Below are positions 45,908-56,700 of a DNA stretch of 64,000 nt, one piece after another; the first letter of the stretch is position 1, and each line of letters opens with the position of its first letter. The DNA is taken from the NCBI RefSeq assembly GCF_003992065.1, contig NZ_RQUZ01000001.1, positions 248,001 to 312,000 of the forward strand, read 5' to 3'. The stretch is from Veillonella seminalis. GTDB lineage: Bacteria > Bacillota > Negativicutes > Veillonellales > Veillonellaceae. The position numbers and the translations under genes were made by a program. Under the pieces are notes generated by a model that was not told the origin of the DNA, made no database searches, and saw nothing but the letters and a program-made list of their open reading frames with translations.

Positions 45908-46367
45908 GCATTATCCCCTCTTTTTGAATTTTCATTTTTTTTAATTCTAGCTTTTTCAGTTGAATAGAAGCGTCGAGTTTTTTCTGCATTTCCTTAGTTT
46001 TATTTTCTTCTCTGCAAAGATTTAAAAAATCGCGATGATACCTTCGGAGTTCACGTAGATATGCCCTTCTTGCGGTCAGAATTTCGTCGCAGCATGTATC
46101 GAGTTTTTGCATTAGCAGATGTAATTCTTTTTCCTGTTCGGCAAAGTGTTTGCCACGGTGGAGCAGATGGGCTATTTGATTTAGATTGATGCCAATGCGA
46201 TGAAGTTCTTTCATGAGTTTTTTGTCTTCATCGTCACGTTCTTTTTCTTCGGCCAGCGTGTGGCGAAGAATGTATGATGTTAAGGTCTGCTGTTCTTCTT
46301 TCGCATGAAGAAGCAGCTGCTGTTTTTGCTCATTTGTGACGCGAAAATAAATGCGGCAATCTTTCAT
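45822..46367 (-). CDS. mobC: MobC-like mobilization protein
   Basis: A 181-residue, highly charged protein. KDCRIYFRVTNEQKQQLLLHA at the start is a ribbon-helix-helix-like segment, GINLNQIAHLLHRG (about residues 60-73) is typical of MobC (PF05713), and the rest is a Lys/Glu-rich coiled coil. The ATG at 46367 follows AAAGGATC; a longer frame to 46418 would run into the oriT repeats and is rejected. Likely helps the relaxase load at oriT. Its last 86 bases overlap mobA. Confidence 0.82.
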   Translation of the reverse strand: MKDCRIYFRVTNEQKQQLLLHAKEEQQTLTSYILRHTLAEEKERDDEDKKLMKELHRIGINLNQIAHLLHRGKHFAEQEKELHLLMQKLDTCCDEILTARRAYLRELRRYHRDFLNLCREENKTKEMQKKLDASIQLKKLELKKMKIQKEGIMHGNPKSSTKSSQSSSHRGLFITGQENPR

Positions 46368-46390
46368 TTTCAGATCCTTTCCGAGGGATT

Positions 46391-46461
46391 CCCAAGGGGG
46401 CAGAGTCCCTTTGGGCAAGATGGCCTATTGCTCGCTGTGCGAACAATAGGCGTATCTTGCC
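46391..46461. other. Putative oriT with two inverted repeats
   Basis: Directly upstream of mobC. The first repeat pairs CCCAAGGG (46391-46398) with CCCTTTGGG (46407-46415). The second pairs GGCAAGAT-GCCTATTG (46414-46429) with CAATAGGC-ATCTTGCC (46444-46461) around CTCGCTGTGCGAA. Position and structure fit a nick region for the MobA relaxase. The nick base is not determined. Confidence 0.65.
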
Positions 46462-46638
46462 ACCCACCTCAAAACACAGATTGACGGTCTGAGAATCTAA
46501 CCACTAGTTGCTGGATGTGTCGAGGATATCTCAGAATTTGTCGCAACAAAATTTCGATAAGGATGCCGTCATGCCTCGCCATAAGATGGTGAATCTTACC
46601 AATAGACTTGCAAGGTGGGTGTAACTCTATCAGATAAG
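46462..46638. other. Noncoding stretch of the mobilizable element
   Basis: CACCCACCTC at 46461-46470 is opposed by AAGGTGGGTG at 46611-46620, a far-spaced inverted repeat enclosing the segment. No gene is seen. It may belong to the oriT or to a replication origin near the Rep-like gene. Confidence 0.4.
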
Positions 46639-46880
46639 TCATAAAGGCTTGTAGTGGTTCATTATGGCCTCATAAAGATATCCCATTGGCTTATCCTTCT
46701 TTTTACTATCCTTGATGTATCGCTGTAATTCTCTTTTAGTGATGGATTCTTTTTGTACGGCATTGACCAGTTTAAAGATACCAGGACTGGCGAAGCCGGC
46801 CTCTTTTAGATCTTCTAGAGTGCAGAGGGAATCATCCTCCCTTTTGTTATGTTGTGTTAATTGGTTTGTATTGAATTGTG
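46639..46880 (-). pseudogene. Detached C-terminal segment of the Rep-like protein
   Basis: Reading the minus strand in the frame that ends at TGA 46641-46639 gives about 65 residues of convincing protein, including LEDLKEAGFASPGIFKLVN and KDKPMGYLYEAIMNHY. It has no start codon. It lies directly after the ORF at 46901-47482, separated by a pentanucleotide repeat (46881-46905), and in a different frame. It is probably the natural C-terminus of that protein. Confidence 0.6.
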
Positions 46881-46905
46881 TTATGTTATGTTATGTTATG
46901 TTATG
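46881..46905. repeat. (TTATG)5 pentanucleotide repeat
   Basis: Five perfect tandem TTATG units at the 3' end of the Rep-like gene. On the coding strand the unit reads CATAA and brings a TAA stop in every frame within 15 bases. A change in copy number would move the frame. Confidence 0.9.
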
Positions 46906-47482
46906 TTGTATTGTCATGTAAATTCATGTCGTCTGTCACGGTATCTGCCATGTTATCCGCCACGACAGCTTCGTGTAATTCCATGGAATTTCCTGTACTC
47001 TCCACGAAATTTCCTGTAATCTCCATGGGCTTTTCTGTAATCTGATTATTTTCAAGGGATAACATATCCATGTTTGACTTCTTCATAACATATTGACTCA
47101 CCGACATAATTCGTTTTATCGTTTTTCCGTTCTTGGTAATTCCGACCATAATTTGAATATCAGGGAATTTTTCGGCTAAAAGTGGCAAGTAATAGCTGTC
47201 TCTTTTGCTGCGGGCATCCATATTTCGGTTATGTTTGCGATAGTCGGGAAGATAACCAATTGCCGGTTTTTCTAAAAATAGAACATATTTTTTTTTTTCC
47301 AGTTCATTTAAGTCGGAAAATTGTGTGTGACTGACCTGCATTGGAAGATATGCATCGACGATACCGTCATCATCAGCATACATTAACAAGTAAAAATAGA
47401 GCAGTTTTGCTGTCGGTGGCAAGGTTAAAAAACGGCCGCTATTTACAGTTAAAATATCTATCATTGTTTGAGATTTACCCAT
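46901..47482 (-). CDS. Replication initiator-like (replisome-organizer) protein, probably C-terminally cut
   Basis: A 193-residue protein starting MGKSQTMIDILTVNSGRFL. Its first about 130 residues look like a winged-helix replisome-organizer domain (LPPTAKLLYFYLLMYADDDGIV), common in plasmid and element Rep or DnaD-like proteins. The tail (about 145-193) is polar and low-complexity. The frame ends inside a TTATG repeat, and the expected C-terminal helical part continues in another frame. AGGAG precedes the ATG at 47482. It probably supports replication of the mobilizable element. Confidence 0.6.
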   Translation of the reverse strand: MGKSQTMIDILTVNSGRFLTLPPTAKLLYFYLLMYADDDGIVDAYLPMQVSHTQFSDLNELEKKKYVLFLEKPAIGYLPDYRKHNRNMDARSKRDSYYLPLLAEKFPDIQIMVGITKNGKTIKRIMSVSQYVMKKSNMDMLSLENNQITEKPMEITGNFVESTGNSMELHEAVVADNMADTVTDDMNLHDNTT

Positions 47483-47525
47483 GATTAACTCCTATCGTAT
47501 AATGTACTTTTTGGCGAAAATTTGC

Positions 47526-47591
47526 TATAATAAAAATGGTAATTTTTGAGAGCTCCGGACCTGTGGTGCAACACGGGGCGGAGCTTTTTTA
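47526..47591 (+). ncRNA. Possible short terminated transcript
   Basis: TATAAT (47526-47531) is followed closely by AGCTCCG (47551-47557) pairing with CGGAGCT (47579-47585) and T6. A plus-strand RNA of about 50 bases would result, in a place typical of small control RNAs near rep genes. The T-tail overlaps the stop of the Xis-like gene on the other strand. It may be only a terminator. Confidence 0.35.
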
Positions 47592-47768
47592 AATGGAAAT
47601 TTTTTCTTCAAAATAACGACGATTGACGCGGCCGCGAAGAACCAGTTTCCCTTTTTTGGTCAACTCGGCATTCATCTGTCAAATGATGCTGTACGCACGG
47701 GATGGTTTGATTTGCAGGATTTTTGCAACATCAGCAGCGGTAAGCATGATTTTTTCGTTGTTTTCCAT
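47589..47768 (-). pseudogene. Excisionase-like HTH gene with an in-frame TGA
   Basis: From ATG 47768 (AAAGGAG site) to TAA 47589 the frame spans 60 codons. It reads MLTAADVAKILQIKPSRAYSII, then TGA at 47681-47679, then QMNAELTKKGKLVLRGRVNR and YFEEKI. It is a small MerR/excisionase-like DNA-binding protein. In similar proteins an arginine would stand where the TGA is (CGA to TGA is one base). Either a point mutation killed it or TGA is read through. It lies between the Rep-like gene and a divergent XRE regulator. Confidence 0.7.
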
Positions 47769-47811
47769 AATAGGATCTCCTTTCGTACGAAATGATACAC
47801 TACCAATTTAC

Positions 47812-47849
47812 ATATTTTAAATAAAAATATTTTAAATAAAAATATTTTT
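47812..47849. repeat. Tandem 15-bp AT repeat in the divergent promoter
   Basis: ATATTTTAAATAAAA occurs twice exactly (47812-47826, 47827-47841) and is followed by a partial third copy. It lies between the Xis-like and XRE genes and may be an operator or an AT-rich unwinding element. Confidence 0.75.
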
Positions 47850-47897
47850 ATTAATACTATTATAACTGATAAACCAAAATATACAAGGGGAACGACT

Positions 47898-48548
47898 ATG
47901 CTTTTTACTATATTTGGGGAAAATTTAAAAAATCTAAGAAATAGCTATCAATTAAGTCAGGTAAAACTAAGCCGATGCTTGTTTTTGAAAAGTCATAATG
48001 GCGTGGCTCGTTGGGAAACGGGGCGTAGCGGCCCAACTGTTGAAAAACTGACTGAAATAGCGGACTTTTTTGCGGTTTCTACTGATTGGCTGTTAGGAAG
48101 ATCATCCGTTATGTATACGGACGATATGGTTAGCCTAGCTGAGGAAAAAGTGCTTGATTTTTTGTATCAAGTTCCTAAGAATAATAATGCCGAGATTTTT
48201 TATGAGGGGTATCTTGGATATTTTTTGAAACAATTAATAGAAACTCTGCCACATTTACCCTATGGAGATAGTGTGAAAAGGAAAAAAGAATATAATTTAG
48301 AAGTAAGAGCTAATCTAGTGGTTTTATTTCAGATTTTATTTGTTAGCTATATAAATGAAGTTAAATTTGCAATCCATCAGTTAAATCAGAATCTTAATGT
48401 AGATGAAGACCGTAAGGTATTAAAAGGATTAATTGTGCCATTTACAACTAACCAAATAGATACATATGGTGATACTATGGAAAAGTTTTTAGCGTTATTT
48501 ACCCAGAAAGAAAAACATGCTCTTTATCATGTCATCCAGAAAAAGTGA
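47898..48548 (+). CDS. XRE-family transcriptional regulator
   Basis: A 216-residue protein. Residues 6-68 form a Cro/CI-type helix-turn-helix (LSQVKLSRCL, GVARWETGRSGP, FFAVSTDWLLG). The rest is a helical effector domain of unknown type. AGGGGAACGACT is a modest ribosome site for the ATG at 47898. It diverges from the Xis/Rep side of the mobilizable element, so it likely represses those genes through the AT repeats between them. It is AT-rich compared with the host genes. Confidence 0.8.
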   Translation: MLFTIFGENLKNLRNSYQLSQVKLSRCLFLKSHNGVARWETGRSGPTVEKLTEIADFFAVSTDWLLGRSSVMYTDDMVSLAEEKVLDFLYQVPKNNNAEIFYEGYLGYFLKQLIETLPHLPYGDSVKRKKEYNLEVRANLVVLFQILFVSYINEVKFAIHQLNQNLNVDEDRKVLKGLIVPFTTNQIDTYGDTMEKFLALFTQKEKHALYHVIQKK

Positions 48549-49056
48549 GTCCTGTTTAAATATATAGAAAATTACCATAATTACCATAATTACCATAGCA
48601 AAGGGGCTTCCCTTGGGATGACGATTACCGACGGGGCGTCAGCCTCAATGGGAATCCCGATGCAAGGTGATTCGCCAGTACAACTTATTCTGCGATGGTG
48701 GACGAAATTATCAAGGTGGCAGGAAAGCGTCGCAGATTCAAGATTAATCATGACAGGGAATAGGCACTGAATCAGTTTATCTTAAGGGGTTATCAAATCA
48801 TGATGACCTCTTTCTTTTATGACTTAACGAATGTCGCATAATCATAAACTTTCATCTGTCGCTGTATAATCTTAAAGAGGTTTCGGTTTGATAAATATAT
48901 GGTGAAACACAAGCTATAATGCGGATATTTAATGATTAAAGAACATTACTTTATGCATTCTATGCTGTTATATTACAATTTATTGAATTTATGTATTGTG
49001 TGTTGTAAAATACAAACATAGTATTCATCGTATATTTAACCGAGGTGAATGGTTCA
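48549..49056 (+). other. Intergenic region with a tpsA relic
   Basis: ATTACCATA is repeated three times at 48571-48597. At 48589-48642 the sequence closely matches 55838-55892 inside tpsA (for example the shared CTTCCCTTGGGATGACGATT), in the same orientation but with no open frame around it. The rest, 48650-49040, shows no gene; TTGTAAAAT near 49003-49011 may be the tpsB promoter. The relic marks an old recombination edge. Confidence 0.65.
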
Positions 49057-50736
49057 ATGAAATTTTCTTTTTCGTCATACGGTCTGGCTTTGGTGCTGGC
49101 TGTACTCCCTTTTTCAGCGTTGGCGGCTAATTCAGTCCTGCAGCAGGAACAATTAGAACAGGCACGGCAGAACGCGGCATTGCGAGAGTCACGTTTACAG
49201 TCTCGTCCGGTAGTTTCGTTTCCAGAAACAGAAATGGGAATCGATACGTCTGCCGGTTTGCCGTCGGGGCCGTCTTTTTTTATTCGCCATGTGGTACTTG
49301 AAACAGAAGGCTCGACATTTTCTTTTCTCTCTTCCTATATTCACGATTGTGAAAATAAGAAGATGAATTTAAAAGATATAAATCAAGTTGTTCACAAGAT
49401 GAATGCGGAACTGCTTAGAAGAGGCTATGTGACCAGCCAGGTCATCATTCCGGAGCAGAATATTGCCGGCGGTACACTGCGGCTTCATGTCCAGGTAGGA
49501 CGGATCCATCACGTGCGTTACAGTGAAGGCAGTGCTCATTTGCCATGGCGAACCTCTTTTCCCATCTGGAAAAGTGATATTTTGAACGTACATCTGCTGG
49601 AACAGGGCATCGAGCAGATGAAACGTCTGAGCTCGCAAGATGTCCATATGGAGCTGGTACCGGCAGATGTCCCGGGAGAAAGCGATATTGTTCTGACAAT
49701 TCAGCGCACTTCCCCGGTCCACGGCATCCTTTCTATCGATGATTCCGGCCTTAGTGAGACTGGGCGTTGGCAGCTCAATGCCGTCCTTGGTATCGACAAT
49801 CCTTTTTATGCGAATGATTATCTTCAAGTAGATCTCAACGGTGATGGCATGGCCGACGGGTATAAACGCGGTACACGGGGAGAGCAGTTCTATTATCGGA
49901 TTCCTTACGGCAAGGAAATATTCTCTATTTCTTACAGCCATTATAAATATCATCAGACTGTTTCCAATACACCGTATGATTTCATCAGCAGTGGGAAGAG
50001 TGACATCAGTATGCTTTCTTGGGAACACCTTATAAGTCGGAACCAGCACCGGAAAACGAACTTCGATGTCAGCCTTCGTAAGCGAAATTCCCATTACTAC
50101 ATCAACGACTTGGAAATTCCGATTCAAACCCTGCATACGACCGCTTTGGAAATAGGGTTATCACAGCAGCTTTACCATGGTGAGGATATGTGGTACGGAC
50201 GCCTCTCTCATCGCATGGGCTTAGGTTGGTTCGGTGCGATGCCGGAAAATACCTATGAAGATGGGCCTAAGACACGCTATCATATGTGGCTTTTGGATAT
50301 GGACTATCGTCATGCTTTTACGATGGGACACCGGCCGGCAGCCTATACTTCGTCTCTTCACGGTCAATGGACAACGAAAGGAGACCGGCTTTACGGGATC
50401 GATATGCTCAGTATCGGCAATCGCTATACCGTACGGGGCTTTGATGGAGAAATGACATTGATGGCTGAAAGCGGATGGTATTGGCGTAATGAGTTTTCCA
50501 CTCGAATTGAGCCTCTACACAGTGATCTATATTTAGGCGTCGATACAGGGGCCGTTTATGGGCCGGCTACCGAAGACTTGTTAGGGCATACGATTGTGGG
50601 TGCTGTCCTTGGGATGAGAGGGGATTTCTCGTCTGGCATTTCTTATGATGCCTTTATCGGCTGCCCCTTGTATAAACCCGATGGATATCGTACAGACCGC
50701 GTCACGACCGGTATTACACTGAGCTGGCGCTTTTAA
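49057..50736 (+). CDS. TpsB-type outer membrane transporter (ShlB/FhaC family)
   Basis: A 559-residue Omp85-like pore that exports the TpsA protein encoded next door. It has a signal peptide ending LPFSALA, an N-terminal helix region rich in Gln/Arg (about residues 28-50), then POTRA domains (about 68-210, including LLRRGYVTSQVIIPEQNI). A 16-strand barrel follows, with the RGFDGE motif (about residue 457) matching the VRGF lid-lock signature. The last residue is Phe, as usual for outer-membrane barrels. ATG 49057 has GAGGTG at good spacing. Ends 30 bases before tpsA. Confidence 0.9.
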   Translation: MKFSFSSYGLALVLAVLPFSALAANSVLQQEQLEQARQNAALRESRLQSRPVVSFPETEMGIDTSAGLPSGPSFFIRHVVLETEGSTFSFLSSYIHDCENKKMNLKDINQVVHKMNAELLRRGYVTSQVIIPEQNIAGGTLRLHVQVGRIHHVRYSEGSAHLPWRTSFPIWKSDILNVHLLEQGIEQMKRLSSQDVHMELVPADVPGESDIVLTIQRTSPVHGILSIDDSGLSETGRWQLNAVLGIDNPFYANDYLQVDLNGDGMADGYKRGTRGEQFYYRIPYGKEIFSISYSHYKYHQTVSNTPYDFISSGKSDISMLSWEHLISRNQHRKTNFDVSLRKRNSHYYINDLEIPIQTLHTTALEIGLSQQLYHGEDMWYGRLSHRMGLGWFGAMPENTYEDGPKTRYHMWLLDMDYRHAFTMGHRPAAYTSSLHGQWTTKGDRLYGIDMLSIGNRYTVRGFDGEMTLMAESGWYWRNEFSTRIEPLHSDLYLGVDTGAVYGPATEDLLGHTIVGAVLGMRGDFSSGISYDAFIGCPLYKPDGYRTDRVTTGITLSWRF

Positions 50737-50766
50737 AAAATATTTGCAAGTAATGGAAGAAACGAG

Positions 50767-53700
50767 ATGACAGAAATGAAATATACAATCTTGACTCGAC
50801 AAATTACAGCCTGGTTGCTCATGGGACTTTTCATTACTGAACCGGCGGCCATCTTTGCAGCAGATGCACCGATTTTGCCGGATCTCAAAGCGCCTGCGGC
50901 CCATCAACCGCTGGTACAGCAGACGTCAAATGGTATTCCTTTAGTCCAGATTACGGCTCCGACGGCCTCTGGCGTATCACGCAATTTGTATACGGATTTC
51001 AACGTCCCGGAAAAGGGGGCGGTCCTGAACAATGCCCATAAGGTGACGAATACCCAGCTTGCCGGATATGTCCAAGCGAACCCCAATTTAGGACGTGGCA
51101 CTGCTAAACTTATTGTCAATGAAGTGACCGGAACGAATAAAACGGCCATGAAGGGCTTTCTGGAAGTAGCGGGCGACCGGGCCGGCGTCATTGTTGCCAA
51201 TCCGAACGGTATCGCTGTCCATGGCGGCGGGTTCCTCAATACATCGCGGGCTATGCTCACGACGGGACGGCCGCGGTATGCAGAAAGTGGGGACGTCGCT
51301 TCGCTTCAGGTAGCGGATGGTACCATCCAAATAGATGGTAAAGGGCTCGACGCCTCAGAAACGAATCAGGTCGATATGCTGGCACGGGCAGTAGAGTTTA
51401 ATGCAGGCGTCTGGGCAAAAGAGGCGCATATCGTAACGGGGCGTAATGAAGTTACTTATGGCTCCTTAGCGGCAACACCAGCGTCCGCGGATGAAGAAGG
51501 CATGCGTACGGCTCCGAAAGTGGCACTGGATGTGGCAGCACTCGGCGGCATGTATGCCAACCGTATTTATCTTGTGGGTACTGAAAAAGGCCTGGGTGTC
51601 AATGTAGCAGGTACGATATCAGCATCTCAGTCCTTATCTCTTGAAAATAACGGGGACCTTCATATTGCTAAGACGGGGACTGCTTATAGTGATGCTGCTT
51701 TAAACATGCATACGACCGGCACCGTGACGAATGAACAGACGCTGGCCAGCGGCAGAGAGGCTGTTATCCAGTCGGACAGCGGGATTGTCAACACAGGTGT
51801 CATCGGGGCTGGTGTCAGTCGGGACGGTAAGGTCCAGCAAACGGGGACGCTCACGGTTAAGACAACTACCCTGAAGAATGATAAAGCTCAAGTAGTCAGC
51901 GGCGGCCGTTTGGACGTACAGGCAAATACGATTTCTAATCGTGAAGGGGAACTCTCGGCTCAGGGGGATGCTGCTATTCAGGCTGCGCAGATACTTGATA
52001 TGGAAAAAGGGAAGATTTCTTCAAAAGGGGATTTGACGATTCACTCAGATGTACTGCCGCTGAATGGTGTCATTGCCAGCGGTGGGGATGCGACGATTAC
52101 CACGCATCAATCTCTGAGCAATGACCATAGTGCAGAAAACATGGGGACGGTTATGGCTGATGGAAACCTTACCCTGCATACCGATGGAACCTTGATGAAC
52201 AGCCGCAGGATAGAAAGCGGTAAGACCCTGATCGTTGAAGTCGGACAGGGAATCAAGAATACTGCGACCGGAGACATGAACGGACAAGATGTTGTCCAAC
52301 AAACGACGACCCTTGATAATACGGGGCTGATTAATGGGACGCATCACGTTGCCGTGACGTCAGAAAGTATCATCAATCACGAAAACGGGCGCATGTATGG
52401 GGATGACGTGGTCATTCAGACAAATCGGTTGGAAAACTACCGTCAGGCTGAGCTGGAAGAACAGCTGGCCGCAGCGATGAAGACCCTGGCTGAAAAAGAA
52501 AAGGCCCTTGAAGCTGCCTATGCGGCAGATGTCACGAAATATACCAGCAGTGCCCAAGAAGCACAGTATAAGACGGCTATTGCCAGTGCCGATAAAGATT
52601 ATGAGGCTCAACTCGCTGTTGTGAAGTCTGTCCGGGCCGAACTGGAGGCACATAAAGCCGGGACGATTGCAGCCCGGAATTCGCTGACCGTACAGGCAAA
52701 ATCTATCGAGAATCGCCATAATGCGATGTTGTACAGTGGCGGAGATATGCAGTTAACGGTTTCTGACACGCTGACCAATCAGGGGGCCTCTATTGAAAGC
52801 ATGGGGAACCTGACGATTCAGGCCGGGCAGATTCGCAATGAAAACGACGTTTTCTCTGCGAAACGCGTCAGCAGCGAATGGGTGGATAATCCAGAGAAAA
52901 TCCGTATCGATCAGGCAGGCCATCCCGAACAGGGAGAAGCCTTTGACCGCAGTGAGTTCTCGAACCTTTCCAGCGGTTATGGGGCTTATCATCACCCGAA
53001 GGCTATGCCTACGTATGCGTCGGCCTATGATACGGTAGAAGCCCCGGAACCCGGAGAAACAGTAGATCCGGATCATCCAGTCGGCAGTCTGATTGCGAAT
53101 TATGAATGGAATGACCCGATTTTTCAGACCTTTGGCTTGGTACCCATGGCGACAAGTCGGCCAGAAACGGCTGGTGACGCACAGAATGCTTGGGACAGCC
53201 AGTTCCAAACGCTCTTGAATCAGCTGGATGAAAAGATTACAGCGTACAATGCACAAGCTGAAAGGCATAATGCGGCCTTAGGCCTGACAGATACCCAAAA
53301 GATTAACAATTATACGATTATCCGCAGCCATTCCCAGACTTCGCATGAAGAAGTACAGTCTACCAATGCTGGCGTTATCCGCAGCGGGCAGGCTATGAAG
53401 CTGGACGGGGCTGTTTATAATACGAACAGCCAGATTACGGCAGGGACGACCCTTGCAGCGTCCGGTACCGTCGTCAATATATCCAAGGAAAATCAGGAAC
53501 GGACCGTAACGTTTGGGACGCCCCAGGGCAGCTATACCTATAAACGACACTGGCCCCATAAATCGAGACGCCGCGGGTATAACTCGGAAGTTTTCATGAC
53601 ACCCCAGGAAGACTTAAGTAATACCTCGTCTTTGGCAGTAGGTGCCTATGCGGATCACGGAACCGTACCGACTCGACAGGATATTACCGAGACGGAACGA

Positions 53701-56700
53701 AATGAGGCCTCTTCGTATTTAGATCCGTTCTCCCTCGATACCAAACACCCTGTATCGACACCGGCTTCCTGGCAGATAACGGCGGCTAATTTAATCAGTT
53801 CCCTTTATATGCTCCACCCGGAAACGACGGCGAAATACCTTGTCGAAACAGATCCGGCCTTTACGAATAAACGGAATTTCCTGTCTTCAGACTATATGTA
53901 TCAGCAGATGCAGTGGGATCCGGATAAAGCACCGAAACGGCTGGGGGACGGATTCTATGAACAGTATCTTATCCGCAGTCAGATCCTTGACCAGACAGGA
54001 CGCCGTTATCTTGGTGATTATACAGACGATATGACGCAGTATAAAGCACTGATGGACGCTGGCATTACCTATGCCAACGCCATGGGCCTGGTTCCCGGTG
54101 TGTCCTTATCGGCGGCTCAGGCAGCTGCGCTTACGAGCGATATGGTCTGGCTGGAATCGAAGACGGTTACCGTAGACGGCCAAAAAGAAACCGTCATTTA
54201 TCCGCATGTCTATCTGCGGGCCGGAAGCAGACAACAACTTTTGGCTGACGGCAGCCTCATCAGCGCTAATACGCTGATTGTGGATACAAAGGATGCCGTC
54301 ACAAACAGTGGGCTCCTTACCGGCAATAACATCCGAATCCAAGCTGGCAATGTAGACAATGCCGGCCATGTTCAGGGACAGGATATAGCCATTGCCAGTG
54401 AAAATAATATCCATCAAACGGGCTTGATTACGGCTGCCGACCGACTCCGGATGCAGGCAAAAGGGGATATTACGCTTGAAAATACGGTCGACCATTTGGC
54501 CAATCAGGATGTCCTTAACCGTACGGCAGGCATTGCTGTTACGGGAAGCCAGGGTGTGGCCGTCATCAGTGCCGGCCGTGATTTGAATCTGGCCGGGGCT
54601 TCCTTGCAGGCTTTAGGTGAAAAAAGGGCTGTGATCTTGCAGGCCGGGAAGGATGTCAATTTGACGTCACAGACACTGAATGCTCGTAAGGATATGACCC
54701 TCAACAAGGATAACTATCTGCGGACACAGCGGCAGACTGAAGTCGGGACATCGATGGATGCTAAAGGCGGCGTTGCGGTCCAGGCTGGTCAGAATATAAA
54801 CGCGCGGGCAGCCTATATCAACAGCGATAACGGTACGGTTGCTATGGCAGCCGGTCGGGATATTAACTTCACGACCGGCCGTGAAACTGCCGTAGACGAC
54901 TATGGCCTGAAGCATAAAGAGTCGGGGTTACTGTCGAGTTCTACGACGACCGTCCGCACCCATGACGATCATCAACGGGTCCTTGGCACGACGGTTACGG
55001 GACAGGCGGTACAGATAGGGGCTGTACAGGATGTGAATATGACAGCGGCTACTGTTGCCGGACAGGATGATGTAACCGTTGCGGTAGGACGGAATGTGAC
55101 GACGACGTCGGATATGCAGTATGACAAGGCTACGGCCTACACGAAGGTCAAATCTTCGGGCGTATTGGGGGCCGGCCTTGGAATCATGGTTGGTACACAG
55201 AAGATGCAGGATAATTACGAAGGCGAGTCCAAGACGCAGATCGGGACGACCCTCGGCTCCTCTGAAGGTAGCGTAACGATTGCGGCCGGTGATACGGCGC
55301 ATTTGACGACCACGGATATTATTGGCAAGACCGGTGTAGATATGGCGGCGCAGGACATTATTCTCGAGGGCAAGCAGAATGAAGCCTATGAACATCAGAC
55401 CCATGAAGAATCCATGTCGGGCCTTACGATCGGACTGAGTAGTCCTGTGATTACGGCAGCGGAAGGCGTGCGCAGCACCATCCGCACGGCCCAGACGCGG
55501 GATAATAAGACCTTGCAGGCTTTGGAAGCCTATGAAGGCGGCAAGACGCTGAACGATCAGATCCAAACCATGAAACAAGGCGGAATCGGTTCTGTCGGGA
55601 TTCATGTAGGTATCGGCTCCAGCTCATTTAAGCAGGAATACCAGAAGGATACGGTCACCTATGCCGGCGGGACGCTGGCAAGTGAAGGGACGATCACGCT
55701 GACTGCCGGCAGTGAAGATGCAGCGAAAGGAAATATTAAAGCCATTGGCGAAACCATACAGGGGCAGAATGTTACTCTGGCAGCGTCTCATGATATTGAC
55801 TTGGGAGCCGCGACCAATACGCAGACCATAGCAGAAAATTACAATAGCAAAGGATCTTCCCTTGGGATGACGATTACCGGCGGGGCCATCAGTGGTGTCG
55901 ACGCCAGCTTCTCGAAGGAAAAAGACGAAGGGACGACGGCAACGACGACCCATGCCGGGACGACGGTGACGGCATCGGATACGCTGACCATGCAGTCCGG
56001 GAACGATATGAATATTACGGGCTCCCAGGTCGGTGGGAATACGGTAAAAGCAGACATAGGTGGAAATCTGCATATCACCAGCTTGCAGGATACGGAAACG
56101 TATCGAGGAAATAGTTCTTCCCTGGGTGGCAGTATATCCAGATCGCTGTCGTCCGGCAGTAAGAAGGAATGGCTGCCAGACTCTTTACGTAAGTATGATT
56201 CCACCCCATATGTCCCGGGAATGACAAGCAGCTCGGCTTTCTGGGGAAAAGGCCGTATGGACAGCGACTATGCCAGCGTAACGAAGCAGGCCGGTATCTA
56301 TGCCGGTGAAGGTGGTTTTACAGTCCATGTTGGAGATAATACGCATCTTACGGGAGCGCTCCTGGACAGTACTGCGGCGGCAGATAAAAATAGCCTGACG
56401 ACGGGGACGCTGACGATGGAAGATATCGGCAATAAGGCAGCCTATGATGTGAAGGATATCGGTGTTTCTTATCATCACTATGACTCAGAAAGTGAGCGCA
56501 ACAGGCTTTTCAATCAGAGTGGCCTTACGCCGTCTATTTCGACAGGTGCTCAGGATGAATCGTCATCTGTCACTCAGTCTGCTATTGCACCTGGGACGAT
56601 CATTACGACGAAAGCACAAACGGATTTGTCTCAGATTAACCGAAATACGGCGGATTCCCTTCATAAACTGGATCAGATTTTCGATAAGAAAGATATCAAG

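Noticed and set aside
46712-46921. 69-codon plus-strand frame ending in the TTATG repeat
   Set aside because: It is antisense to the convincing C-terminal Rep segment and its own end is only repeat-coded.
47623-47820. 65-codon plus-strand frame
   Set aside because: It is the shadow of the Xis-like gene on the minus strand, which has a clear ribosome site and HTH pattern.
47812-47849. CRISPR-like or iteron array
   Set aside because: Only two full copies of 15 bases without spacers; an operator is more likely. No CRISPR array was found anywhere in the window.
52360-56478. Many minus-strand frames over 100 codons inside tpsA
   Set aside because: They are antisense shadows of the repeat-rich TpsA coding sequence, without ribosome sites or recognisable domains.
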